Source: Nostoc sp. ATCC 43529
GTDB taxonomy: Bacteria > Cyanobacteriota > Cyanobacteriia > Cyanobacteriales > Nostocaceae
DNA: 64,000 nucleotides
NCBI GenBank assembly: GCA_003326205.1
Contig: LWTK01000042.1
Coordinates: forward strand, 62,001 to 126,000
Reading direction: 5' to 3'
Shown: piece by piece, positions 1 through 11,300 of the stretch
Layout: each line of letters starts with the position of its first letter
Position numbering within the stretch: position 1 is the first letter of the stretch
Position numbers and translations under genes: made by a program
The notes under the pieces: model-generated
Database searches by the model: none
Seen by the model: only the letters and a program-made list of their open reading frames with translations
What the model was told of the DNA's origin: nothing

Positions 1-582
1 CTCTTTGCCAGTAGATGGAGACACCACTAAAGGCCAATATTCTTCATGACCATTAGCATTCCTTAAACCTAACTGAAATCCCTTTCTAGTTAACCAGCGT
101 GCTATGAGTTCAGGCAAGACCACTTCTAGAACATCAAAGGGAGCATTTTTTAAATTTATGAGTTCCCAATTTAATTTGGCACGGCCTGACTCTATCTCAG
201 CTAGGACGGATTTGACTACTTTCAGGTCATAGTTGACTGACAACCAATTTTGTATAATTGCCCAAAATTGGTTTAAATCAATTAAACCACTATAAGCATG
301 AACAATTATCCAATACTCTGGTCTAATTTCTGGAACGCGAGAAAAGGAGTTAGGAAAAATGTAGAGAATGTCAGAGGCACAACCTCTTAAAGCTGCATAG
401 AGACTCAGTATGGGAGGAGTATGGTCTACATCTGCTAGACCTTTTATAATGTCTATCCAAGTTACCGGCAGTCTTAATCCATACACTTCTCCCATGACTA
501 AAGGGTCAAAATTATTATTGAATAACCAAGCTAAAGTCTGTAGCCTGTCAATGGGAGGTAATTGTTCTTGTGCTTGAGTCAT
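1..582 (-). CDS. N-terminal part of a probable pPIWI-RE protein (cut by window edge)
   Basis: Reading from the ATG at 582 down to base 1 gives about 194 open codons with no stop, so the gene continues outside the window. The start (MTQAQEQLPPIDRL) lies 5 nt after the helicase stop, so it is the third gene of a compact minus-strand operon. The order nuclease, DinG-type helicase, third gene matches the published pPIWI-RE three-gene islands, in which the third protein carries an N-terminal X domain (DUF3962 type) and a C-terminal RNase H-like PIWI domain. Only the N-terminus is visible here and I see no catalytic motif, so the identification rests mostly on context. The PIWI domain should lie beyond base 1. 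Confidence 0.55.
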   Translation of the reverse strand, partial: MTQAQEQLPPIDRLQTLAWLFNNNFDPLVMGEVYGLRLPVTWIDIIKGLADVDHTPPILSLYAALRGCASDILYIFPNSFSRVPEIRPEYWIIVHAYSGLIDLNQFWAIIQNWLSVNYDLKVVKSVLAEIESGRAKLNWELINLKNAPFDVLEVVLPELIARWLTRKGFQLGLRNANGHEEYWPLVVSPSTGKE

Positions 583-587
583 TTTAT

Positions 588-3500
588 TTACCGTCCGTTG
601 CTATTATGTTCTAAATGTTCTACCAGAGCTTTTAGACGGTCATAAATTGACCCATATAAAATTCTGGCTAATTGTTGTTCTACCTGGGGTTTATTGCTAT
701 TAGGAGAAAGGTACTCTCCAAAAATTTCTACCCATCCTTTCAGGAGACTACGTTCTGCACCTTGTGGATAAAATGCTGAGTCACAGAAGAAGACTCTTGT
801 AGGAACATTTCCTCTGGTAGCTCTGCCCAAAGCTTGTACTATAGAAACAGCTTGATCCCAAAGAAGTTCATGCCAAAAATCAACATCAATGGAAGCCGAG
901 CCATGATGTGAAGCTCTGAGTCGTCGATGCCAGTTTTTGTAAGACAGGCTTCGCAATTTAGCGATCGCTTCTGCTGCCGTTTCTCCTAAGCTAGACGGTA
1001 AAATATTACTTCCTTGTAAAATATCATCAAATACCAAACGGTTTATCGCTCTAATTTGCCTACCGAAATCTGTTGGCACTGGGTAAGGGCGTACTAAAAA
1101 AAATACACTGCCCAAGTAGGCTTTGTTGGTTATTGGTGACAAAATGTTATATCCGCGTTGTACGGCTCCCAAAGGTGCTACCAATAAATCACGCCCTCTT
1201 GTTGAAAATTGTTCAACTTGTCCTCTTCGTAGGAGCCATTCAGCAATTTTTTCGTCTCTGTCTGATTGAAGACAATCTACCCGATTTCTCCACCTGCTAG
1301 ATTCTTGCAATTCCTTAGCGACTAACTGTGCTTCTGGGTAACTGCCTGTAATTAGAATGACAGCTCTTGGTGTGCCAAGAGAATCCCAGTACTCTAACTC
1401 TTGTGTTATCCGGTCTTTACCACCACTGCCAAAAGCTAGATACTGAGTAAGTTGCAGTAGACTATCTTTTCGTCCTCTCCCAGAGCGTCCGCTAACTATT
1501 ATTGCTTCTCCTGTACGATCTGGAACTCGGATGAATTCAAAATGGCTGTTAGACAGCGCTTCCACTGCTTCAGGGGGTGGAGATAGAATTGCACGGGGTT
1601 TAATCCCAATATTGAATTGGGGACTTCCAGGCGACCAAGAGGTGGCACTAGTTATTAGTGTGTGAGGCCCATAGTCGCCAGTTAAATTTACATACAAGTA
1701 TGGAAACTTCAATAGCAAATAACGCCCCAAACCGAAGCAAGCTAAATATCTTAGTAAGCCCTTTGGAGTTTTCTCCTCTGTTTGGTCTACAAATTGATAT
1801 CCTAACAGATGACCGAGAGGTGATTCTACATTTAAATCTATGTACTCATCTGGAGGATTTTGGCTTAAAGAAAGTCCTTTGCCTAGTTCCGCTGTCGCTA
1901 AGAGCCAGTAACGAACCAGTTCGTTTACCTGTCGATCCATTGCTGTTAGCAACACACTAAATTCTAATCTTTCTAATATCTGTTGTGTTTGTACTGATTG
2001 AGGAAGGTGCCAAGGTAAACGTTGTTGTAGCCAAATTCTCAGTTTTTTAATTAAATTTTCCCCTTTATCATTTCGGACATCGCTGACTAACTTTTCTAAA
2101 TCATTTTCGCTGATTTCACTATCCTCTAACCCATTTGATGAAGGGCGGAGTAGATAGTACTTTTTAAATTCATCTTCTAAAAAGGATAAAATTCCTGATA
2201 ATTCTGCTTCAGGGAAATCAGCCGGTGCTAATGAGCGTATATTATCAATTAACTGATAGTAAATTAAAGAATTATAAAGAGGCCACTCTCCTATCCATTT
2301 CCGTAAATGTATTTTTTCAAATAGCCGGACAAATATTGCGTCTGATAATCGCGAGGCTTCCCTAGCAACTCCTCTGAGTTCGTGGTAACGAGGGTCATTA
2401 AGTTGTGTTCTTCCTGAATAAAAAGCTTTCTCAGCTAAAGTATGTTCGATGAAATCAAGTATGGCTGTTTGAGAACCAGCTAAATCGTTAGAGGGAGCAA
2501 AGTCGTCTTCTATTGATACTTGTACTCTATCTACTTCGTCTACAATTAGTAAGGAGCAGTAATGATAGGCAGCTTCTAGTACCCGCATTTCAGTTCCTAC
2601 TAATTCCGGAGGCATTGCCGTGTAAATAAAAGCAGCAGAAGTAGCCACCCAGACAGAGGCATTGATTAAATCACGGTTTGCTTGGTGAACCGGACAGATG
2701 GGAAGAAATGGGCAACTATGATATGTAACTTTGTCTGAGGAATTTTTTTCTTGTTTTTTGATGTCTTCTGGGCTTACTAAACTATGGCAGGGTTCTTGAC
2801 CTGCCGGAATGGAACCCTCACCCAGTAGTCCGGAAAGGATACATTTTCCTGTTAGCCAAGGAAGAGCAGGATTGTCTAATAATTCTGCATTCTGAGTGTC
2901 TTCTACTGGATCATAGGGTTGGTATAAATCTTCTGGTTGTAGCTTGTTGGCGTGAGCCATTCCATATTGATACTGATGAGAACCTCTGGCTTTTCCCAAT
3001 ATTGGAGCAGCTGATAAGCCCATCTTTACGAAATCAGCTGCCATATTGATGGCATCAGTCACCGTATTAACAATAATGCAGATACGGAAATTTTTGTCGG
3101 ATATTGCATATTTTTCACACAAATCATGTACCGACAAATAGATAATAGTACTTTTGCCAGAACCCGTAGGTCCTAATAAGTGAAAAATTCCATTTATTGT
3201 TAATTCATCAGTAGGCTCTAAGTTTTCTCCTATTAAAGATAGAGATGAATTTAACTGCTCCCATCTTTCAAGCCATTTTCGTCCTGGTAGTTTTTCTTCA
3301 AGTTTTATTGCTGATTCCCTTAAATCGCATAATCTTATTGTCAAAGGAGATAAAGGAGATGGGCGTCTTGGTTGCTCACTAACTGGTATTGCAGTGGTGC
3401 TAATGTTAGATAAGCACTCCTTAATTCCTTCAATTAGTTTAGTGGGAATAACTACTGAAACTGCTTGTGAATTAATATAAAAGCAATATTCTTTTTCTGA

Positions 3501-3980
3501 TTTCGCCCAATTTCGCGATATGGGCTTATGCTCGGCTGGTTCATTTAATGCCTTGTTGATAGTTTCTACACGCAGCGGAACATAATTAACTACAGGTTGC
3601 CTGGTGTATGTTCCTGACTCTAAAGATACGTCAAAGAGCCTGATGCTTAGAGGTTGTTGACTATACCACAGAAGGGATTTGTTCCAAGCTGTTGCTGTGC
3701 GAATATACCGGACTCTATGACGTACTCTGGTGCAAGCTTCTATCAGCTTCTGGTTGTTCATTAATTCGGTCGGAATGAAGTTTGTTAATAAACTCCAGGC
3801 TTCTTTAATATTACTGTTGCTTGCACTTTGATAAATTTCGGCGTGGAGAGTTATTACTAATTCAACCTCAAAGAATCTTTTACTTTCTGTTTTGGTAAAG
3901 GTAACAGGAATTAAATCATCTTGTCCTAATCGGAGGAGTTCTTTACTAATCTCTTTTAACCAATCTTGCCAATCTCTCAT
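588..3980 (-). CDS. DinG/XPD-type superfamily 2 helicase of a pPIWI-RE module
   Basis: This 1130-residue protein has Walker A GPTGSGKST near residue 268, a DEVD Walker B box near residue 480 and a motif VI-like QALGRATR near residue 1050, as in DinG/XPD helicases. Four cysteines between about residues 385 and 440 (GKC, EPC, HSCP, PICP) are spaced like the Fe-S cluster between motifs Ia and II of that group. Its ATG overlaps the stop of the upstream nuclease gene by 4 nt (ATGA), so translation is probably coupled. Presumed role: ATP-driven unwinding of invading nucleic acid for the partner nuclease and PIWI protein. Helicase assignment is firm; the pPIWI-RE role follows from the operon. Confidence 0.8.
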   Translation of the reverse strand: MRDWQDWLKEISKELLRLGQDDLIPVTFTKTESKRFFEVELVITLHAEIYQSASNSNIKEAWSLLTNFIPTELMNNQKLIEACTRVRHRVRYIRTATAWNKSLLWYSQQPLSIRLFDVSLESGTYTRQPVVNYVPLRVETINKALNEPAEHKPISRNWAKSEKEYCFYINSQAVSVVIPTKLIEGIKECLSNISTTAIPVSEQPRRPSPLSPLTIRLCDLRESAIKLEEKLPGRKWLERWEQLNSSLSLIGENLEPTDELTINGIFHLLGPTGSGKSTIIYLSVHDLCEKYAISDKNFRICIIVNTVTDAINMAADFVKMGLSAAPILGKARGSHQYQYGMAHANKLQPEDLYQPYDPVEDTQNAELLDNPALPWLTGKCILSGLLGEGSIPAGQEPCHSLVSPEDIKKQEKNSSDKVTYHSCPFLPICPVHQANRDLINASVWVATSAAFIYTAMPPELVGTEMRVLEAAYHYCSLLIVDEVDRVQVSIEDDFAPSNDLAGSQTAILDFIEHTLAEKAFYSGRTQLNDPRYHELRGVAREASRLSDAIFVRLFEKIHLRKWIGEWPLYNSLIYYQLIDNIRSLAPADFPEAELSGILSFLEDEFKKYYLLRPSSNGLEDSEISENDLEKLVSDVRNDKGENLIKKLRIWLQQRLPWHLPQSVQTQQILERLEFSVLLTAMDRQVNELVRYWLLATAELGKGLSLSQNPPDEYIDLNVESPLGHLLGYQFVDQTEEKTPKGLLRYLACFGLGRYLLLKFPYLYVNLTGDYGPHTLITSATSWSPGSPQFNIGIKPRAILSPPPEAVEALSNSHFEFIRVPDRTGEAIIVSGRSGRGRKDSLLQLTQYLAFGSGGKDRITQELEYWDSLGTPRAVILITGSYPEAQLVAKELQESSRWRNRVDCLQSDRDEKIAEWLLRRGQVEQFSTRGRDLLVAPLGAVQRGYNILSPITNKAYLGSVFFLVRPYPVPTDFGRQIRAINRLVFDDILQGSNILPSSLGETAAEAIAKLRSLSYKNWHRRLRASHHGSASIDVDFWHELLWDQAVSIVQALGRATRGNVPTRVFFCDSAFYPQGAERSLLKGWVEIFGEYLSPNSNKPQVEQQLARILYGSIYDRLKALVEHLEHNSNGR

Positions 3981-5137
3981 TTTTGCTCCTCAGAGAATTT
4001 AAAATTTTTAACTTGACCAAGAAACTGTTTCAGCGAGAAAATACCTATATCTCTGAGAGCAGAGTTTTCTTGACATCTCACATCCCAAACAGCTTGAAAT
4101 ACTTTTTTATATTTACCTTTGTATCTGTAATCCGGAAAAATATAAAAAGCTTTATTCCATGCAGGAAATTGTTTGAAAGGTTTTAAAGAACAAGCCAGTT
4201 GTCTAGCATTTGCTTGGTCTTTCATATCTACTGCCCAAACTTTCCCATCTGGAAATTTAATCATTAAATCATAATTATCTACACTGGGCCAAAGGGAGCA
4301 ATCTATGCCTAGATTGACTAGAGTATCTCTTAATTGGATTAATGACCGTTCTGGAGCCACTACAGAAGCCTGGATACCGCGAATAGTTCGCATTGATTCT
4401 GGACGGTATGGAATCCACTTTTCGGGAGCGTTTAGATTAACAAGTCGGGAACACAAATCGCTGTAACAAACTGCACGACGACGTGAAGAGCCTTGCCACT
4501 CCAAAGTCCATCCACATCTTGGACATAGTGCTATCTGTTCAACCCCATTTTGTTTAACCCGACAAGTTAGGGGGATACGTTCATAAGTGGCACATAATAA
4601 GGAGCGAATTTCAGGTTCCCAATCTAAATCGCTGTTAATAATTTTGGTTCCCCACTCTAAATGAGGATTTTGTACTAGAAATAGCCTAGCTTTTATGTAT
4701 TGCTCATCTAACTTATTTTCAGAACAGTATTCCAGAATTTCTTTGAAAGGAATGTCTTGAATTTCTATGTCAGGATTGCCTGAGCGTATTCTTTCACTTA
4801 ACTCGTAAGCTAAATCTGTAGGTTGTCCCAGAAATAAAAGTGAGCCGAAAAGATTAGCATCAGCCATTAATTCCCCGACTCCAGACCAATCTTCTACAGG
4901 TTGGTGTAGCCAATTTACTACCTCTTTATGATGCAAAGGTGGCATGGTTTTGTAGCTGATGCACAAGACAGATAATTGTTCAAGTCCAGATTTAATATGT
5001 TCGTTAGGACTAGTGATAGGAGGGACACTTTTTTTAGTGATTTGTTCTTGTTGTTCTACTAGTCCTACTGCTATGCAAGTAAGAATTTTTTTCGCTTGTA
5101 TTGTTTTATCTGTCTCTATATTTGATGATTTGAACAT
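3977..5137 (-). CDS. PD-(D/E)XK restriction endonuclease with zinc ribbon, pPIWI-RE-associated
   Basis: This 386-residue protein is the first gene of the three-gene operon. The C-terminal third shows a PD-(D/E)XK-like core: a conserved Asp in YDLMIKF near residue 290, then the strand VWAVDMKD near residue 304, supplying the D-x-K pair. Ahead of it, CPRCGW near residue 209 and paired cysteines about 20 residues later (CYSDLC) form a probable zinc ribbon. This layout agrees with the REase family that accompanies pPIWI-RE proteins. The N-terminal half has no motif I can name. It probably cuts DNA or an RNA-DNA hybrid selected by the PIWI partner, which is family-based inference. Confidence 0.7.
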   Translation of the reverse strand: MFKSSNIETDKTIQAKKILTCIAVGLVEQQEQITKKSVPPITSPNEHIKSGLEQLSVLCISYKTMPPLHHKEVVNWLHQPVEDWSGVGELMADANLFGSLLFLGQPTDLAYELSERIRSGNPDIEIQDIPFKEILEYCSENKLDEQYIKARLFLVQNPHLEWGTKIINSDLDWEPEIRSLLCATYERIPLTCRVKQNGVEQIALCPRCGWTLEWQGSSRRRAVCYSDLCSRLVNLNAPEKWIPYRPESMRTIRGIQASVVAPERSLIQLRDTLVNLGIDCSLWPSVDNYDLMIKFPDGKVWAVDMKDQANARQLACSLKPFKQFPAWNKAFYIFPDYRYKGKYKKVFQAVWDVRCQENSALRDIGIFSLKQFLGQVKNFKFSEEQK

Positions 5138-5313
5138 AATTATCAGTGGGCTAAATGTACATTAATTTATAATCTGAATTTAACTAACAAAAGGTTAATA
5201 TTCTTTTTTAAAAAAGGTAATAGAATGACTGGGTTACATCTCTAAAATTATCGCAATGAGTCTTACATATCATTTTGGCAATAGTAAATACTTAAAAGCA
5301 TTTTGTATCCGCA

Positions 5314-8300
5314 TTATTCAGTACATAAAGCTCGAAAAAGTAAGATAGTTTTCCAGCATCCATGTAGTTGATTAGCAGGTAAATCTTGAGTTACAGTGAA
5401 TAATCCATTAACGCGCCTACTCGCAAAACGTAACCAAGTAAGGAAAAGTTTGTCCAGTAGAATATTTAGGGAGCGGCTTGTCCTGCGTGGATCGTTTGGT
5501 CTTATAGCAAGTTTGAGAGCAATTTCTAAGACATTGGCATAAATCCCATCATCTACCTGTTCTATCTTTTCTTGAATATTAATTAAACTGGCTATCTGAA
5601 TTAAGTCTTGTTCTAATCGTGAGCATAAACTTTTGTTTCCAGTATTGACTGCATGATCTGACGCTACAATCAGGGCAAACATTGCAGTAGATGGTTCGTT
5701 CTTATAAATTTCAACTACATTGAGATTTGTCACTAGACTGTTAAGTTTATCTGTTAAATCTTTGTAGATTGGTAAGTCTAGAATTATTCCAATAATCAAT
5801 AACCATTCATTTTTAGATAGAGGCTCACTAGAAAGAGTATCAATAGCATTTTCTACCAATGCTTTTAAATTATTAGATGCAACTTGATGTCCTAAGTCTG
5901 TTCCAAGTAAAGGAGTTAAGTAGTCGCTGCGTTCTCCGCCTAGTAGAGATCCCAAGTTATTTTGAGCCAGAGATGAGTCATCATGAAATAATTTTGTAGC
6001 AAGGTATTGCTGACCTTCAACAGTTTTAACAGCAAAGGCAGCTATCTTTGCTGGAACTTCTACTGCTTTGAGAAACTCTGAATCATGCTCTACTAAGATT
6101 GCTGCCAGTCCATGAACTACCAGATTCATCCTGCTAAGTCGCCGAGGGTGGAGAACATCATTCCAGAATTCTGGATTGCGATCAAGAATGTCGGCACTCA
6201 TTGGGAGAAACCTAGTATTCCTTTCTAAGACTTGAGTCAACTCTTCTAATTGCATTGTGGGATGGTAGAGCAGATTATGCAGTTTACTTGCATGTGCCCA
6301 AATCATTGCTAGTTGAATAGACGATACCCATTCTCTCGTCTCACTCCAGTAACTAAACTCACTACCCAAGAGATTAAGAATCGCTTTAAATAATCGGAAG
6401 TGAATTTCACCCAGTTCATCAAAAAGTTCGTCAAGGATATTTTGAACTAAGCCAGCTGAGTCGGGACAAAGCAGTGCTAAATCAATCAGATGTAGTTTGC
6501 ATACCGGAGATGCTAGTTGAGGTACAAGCCTATGTAGCAAAGCTTGTCTCTCGGTTGATGGTAACTGGCTAAATGCTTCTCTTACTTGCATAGGAAGTTT
6601 CACCGGAAGACAAGCAAGACGTTCTAGGCAAATCTCAAGTCCTTCGGTAAGCAATAAGGATTCTGCTGCCCTGTTTAATTTTTCATGAAAGTTCAAATTT
6701 TCTGCTGCACATAGTTCAAGATGAAAATGTCGTAGCAGACCAGCACCTGATGAAGGGATTAACTCATCAATTCTAAAGGTATGAGCGTGACGTAATTTCT
6801 GCTCAAATGATAAGTAAAAAACTGCTGCTGATTGATTACGCCATACATTTGCTTGGTCAATACGTCTGCGGAGGTCTGTGGTGGATAGAATTTCGCCAAT
6901 CACCTTTTCAAACCTAGAATTATCACAGTCAAACCAGAAATGATGCGATCGCAAAACTTGTTCGCGTACATTAGGATTATCTGATGCCAGAAGCATTACA
7001 TCGTCTTGCCACACATAAATTATTGAGTCTGCTTCATTGATAAAGCGGAGTTGAATGGAAGAATTACTCTGAACTGCCTGAATTTTAAAAGCTGTTTGTG
7101 GCTGTAATGCTGTAATTATAGTATCTTGGTCATTAATCGCTGTTGCGATCGCTGGTAAAAATTCTAATACCGGAAATACGAGAGAACTGGGCGAACCTGG
7201 CAATGTGAGATTGATAGATTCAACCATTTGAATCTGAAGATAAGCCATCAATTCAGGATCGGTATTGAGTTCATCCTTTAGGATTTCTGGAAGCTCCCGG
7301 TAAAACTGCTGCAACATTATTTGGTTCAAGTCTTGCAGTGATTCATCACCTTCTTGCTCTCGCCCCAGATAAAGAATAATGTTCTTGATTAATTGCGCCA
7401 CAGAAATACTTAACTCTGGGTTGGCTTTAAAACGTCTGTCTATTATTCGTAGCTCAAGCCACTCAAAATATTTCTGCCAACGATTGGGAGTCTCATTGAT
7501 AGCGTTAATTTCGATTTCCCAAAATTTAAGACCTTGAAAATACAAAGTGCTAATGTCTTGGCTGATAAAATCAAGCCCATCACTATTTAGATCAATATTG
7601 GGCAATAAATGTCGAACACCAAAAATACCAGTATATAAATTTTCTAAAATCCAATCAGAGTAAGCAATGGCTATTTCTTCTGAAAAATTGGTATCTACCC
7701 AAATTTCGCCGATTGAATCTTGTGTTGCGCGTAAGCACTCAAAGATAAACATCATTTCACCGTCAGGGCTAGGTGAGCCTTCAGGTAGCGGAGGACGCTG
7801 AAGTCTATGCAAATCTAATAAACAAGAGGCGACGTAGCGACGAATGACTGTTAGTTCTTCCGTTTCCCGAATTCTTCCATTCTCTATTTGTGCTTGCTTC
7901 AAATGATAAATAATTTCTTTACTGTTGATGGGAATGTACCGAATGTTACTAGTGCGGAGTTGTAAAATTTTCTTGTAGTAACTTGTTTCATTTAGATCCC
8001 CTTTTACCCGTAATGCCTCCAAAATATCTAACACACCAATGATTGGCACAATGTTATCTCGATTCGGGTATTTGCTGAAGAAGCGATCGTCAATCCAAAT
8101 AACATCTCCTGGCTGAGGCGTATATCTAAATAAGTCGTATACTGTTAATCCATTCTCTTTCCATGAATGCAGCAACTCAAGCTCTTGTTCGGAGTCAGGA
8201 TTTGCAACTGCGATCGCTTCATATTTTCCTTGCTCTAATCCAGTTGAAACACGCTGAATAAGCCCTCTCTGCCATCTTATAACTTCAGATGAATGCTCAT

Positions 8301-11300
8301 AGGCATTGATTGCTGCCTGTCCTTCACGAATACAGTCATGTGTTACAAAAACTCGAAAATGGCGACAGACTCTTGCCAGTAAATCTGACCCAGCCAAGAG
8401 ATTAGCTAACTCAGAGTTAACAAATATCAAGTCATTCCGTGCTGGTAACTTTGGTGGCAAATCTTGATACCTTTGATCCCCAAGATCATTCAATGCCGTT
8501 TCATATGAGTTACTGGATAAAATGCCTTCTTGTTTCAACACTTCGACCAACGCACGACAGTTGATCATTCGTTGCTGATCTGCTTCATCAAGCGTAACGG
8601 GCTGTTTTACATCGTTGTTATCTAGTCGTGCTAACGGCAAGAACTCAACCACAAAACCGTTTTCTGCACGAGCTTGCTCCAGCAAAATAGTTGATTGTTC
8701 ACCCAATTGTTCGATTAATTCATTAAATTCTGGTGTTGGAGACTGAGATAGTTCTCGTAATTGTCCTGATTGATACAGTCGTATGATTTCGCGGTGATTT
8801 GCTAGCCGAGAAGGTTGATGCTGTAGGAAGTACTCACACTCTTGCAAAAGAGCAATTGGTAGTGTTGCAGAAATCCGAATTGGACTAAATCGTCGTTCCA
8901 CTACATCCAAAATACCAAGGTGAGCAGCTAGCAAAAAGGCTGATATGTCTAGGTGCAGTCGCCATTGATTGCTGGAGTCTGCAAATTCTTCTGGAAAGGG
9001 ACGGGCCCCATAGCGTATCAATACTGCTGGCTGAATATGGGGATTAGGTTTGTTAGCATTTTCATTGAGAAGAACTCGGAAAATGCTAGTGAGTGCCAAT
9101 CTACGCGCTTGGGCAATTAAATGGATCGGAGCTTCAGCATTGTCATATTTGCGATTCATTGAAGCCGCATTTTCTGCCCATTCTCTTTGTAGTTCAAGAA
9201 GTTCATGCACTTCTACAGCATGAAATGGGCCTTCTCCGCTTATAGCAAGAATCCTTGCCCGTTGTGCAAAAGGTTGGACTTCACGATCTAATCCCAAGTT
9301 GTATCCTAATGTAATCACTTCCCCTAAAATTTCGGGTTCAATTGTTGCAGTAATTGCCTGCTGCCATAACTGACGTGACAATTCAGGATCTTCTGATAAT
9401 AACCACCTTGCTACCTGCAACAGGGCATTTGGGTGAACATTTTCATGCCTTAATAGTCGGGAAGCTGTAATCGCTACTCCTCGAAGATTTCCTTGATCTC
9501 GCTGAAGTCCTATCAAGGTTACTAAGTTTTCAACCGTCTCTTGCGATCGCACTAAATCCTCTGCCTCAGCGACAGCTTGTGAAATCAACCCTAGTTTGGC
9601 TTGACAATAGGCTCTGAAGCGACGCAAATATGGAGGTAAGTTCCCACCAGGGAAAAGCCGTTGATGCTTATTCAAAAGTTGAAAGCATTGCTCATAGCGA
9701 CCAGCCTGTGAAGCAGATTGTGCTGCCAGACCCAGAGCATCTGCTGTTCCTACTGTGTTTACTAAATCATCTGCCTTATCGGCTACATAAGCCCAGTTTT
9801 GTAAACTAGCTTGCAACTGACAAGATTCCCATAAATATTGACCATTACGGCTTTCCTGCCAGCTTTTATCTAGATATTCAGCAAATTCCTGCCATTCACC
9901 GCTCATCCGCGCTTTTTCTCTACGGATACCTTCTTGAATACTGCGACGAAAACTGAGATTGCTACAGCTTTCGGCTTCTTGAAACGCAGTATCAAACTCT
10001 CCGTTTATTGCTAAAGCTTGAATATGCCAAAAAAGCCATAATTCTTGGTTTCCAGTTTGCTCAAATTTCTCTCTGTTACGATTTAGTAACTCTAAGGCTT
10101 GCTTAGTAATCCCAAAATAAATATATATTCCAAACAGAGCCGCAATACGCTCAATATCGTTGCCTGACTTTTCCACAAATACTTCCAATACTTGCTGACT
10201 GGCAACTAAATCAATTTCATAATTGCGAACAGTTCCCCAAACAATTGCTTGTGGATTAGTTGGGTCTTCAGCAAGAAGGGTACGGCATAAGTCTTGAGCT
10301 TCTGACTGACGGTCTGGGTCGTTAGCTAAACAAGCTAAATACCACACTTGCCAATACTGGCGTTCTTTCTCTCCTCGCTCAGTTTGAGATGCCAAGTGGT
10401 TAAACTTATCTGCTGCCATGCGTAGACGTTTTAAACTTTCGTCGTCTCGCTTAATTAATGACCAGTCAACAGGCTGAGGGTAGTTGATTAAACGCTTAGG
10501 GACAGCAGGTGAGAGTACACTGTAGTAATTGATCGTAGCCTCAGATATCTGAATCTTTTCCCAATTTGGTTTTTCATAACAAGCTTGCTGAATCTTTACT
10601 TGAGCAGCAGTAATATCCCCTATGTCTAAAAATGCTAAAGCGTGTATGCGGTTAGTTTCTGCATCCGGTTCCAAAGCAGGAGGAAGGTTTTCCAGCATTG
10701 TAATAACCTCATCTGTGCGTTGTATTTCTAGCAACAACCCAAGTTTGAGATTAAAAATATCTATACTGGACGTGCTATCAATCTGCTTCAATGCAGCTTC
10801 TGCATCCTCTGTGTGATAAATAATCAAACTTTGTAGAAGAGAATTATCTGCTTCTGGATCAATGTTGCGTGCCTCTACCGCTAATGTTTTAGCTTTCTCA
10901 ATATTCTGCTCTACACTAAGAAAATACCCTGACATGGACTGTAAAATCTGCGCCTGCAAGGGTTTATCGAATACATCCCAGCTTTCATCGCCTCGAAGGG
11001 CTTCAAGGCAAGTGTAAGCTTGTTGTAAGCGTCCTTGCCGATAAAGTTCCCGGTACTCTTCTAGTTGTTTGGCTTTTGTCTTAGATAATTCAGAAGATAA
11101 ACGTTCAAGTTTTGAACTAATAACCCCAAACGTTAACTCTGTAGCTCTAGAGTTCTCAGCAAGTTGAGGGTATGGTCGAGGTGCACGACCACAAATTTTT
11201 TCTACCCATTCCTGCGATCGCAGGTAACGAAGAACAATTTCAGGGTGAGGTGCTAACTTTTGGCGTATTGTGCTTGCTGACCAAACCTCGTACTGAATGT

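Noticed and set aside
5138-5313. Possible separate promoter and regulatory site before the pPIWI-RE nuclease
   Set aside because: AT-rich, but no clear -35/-10 pair or repeat could be supported.
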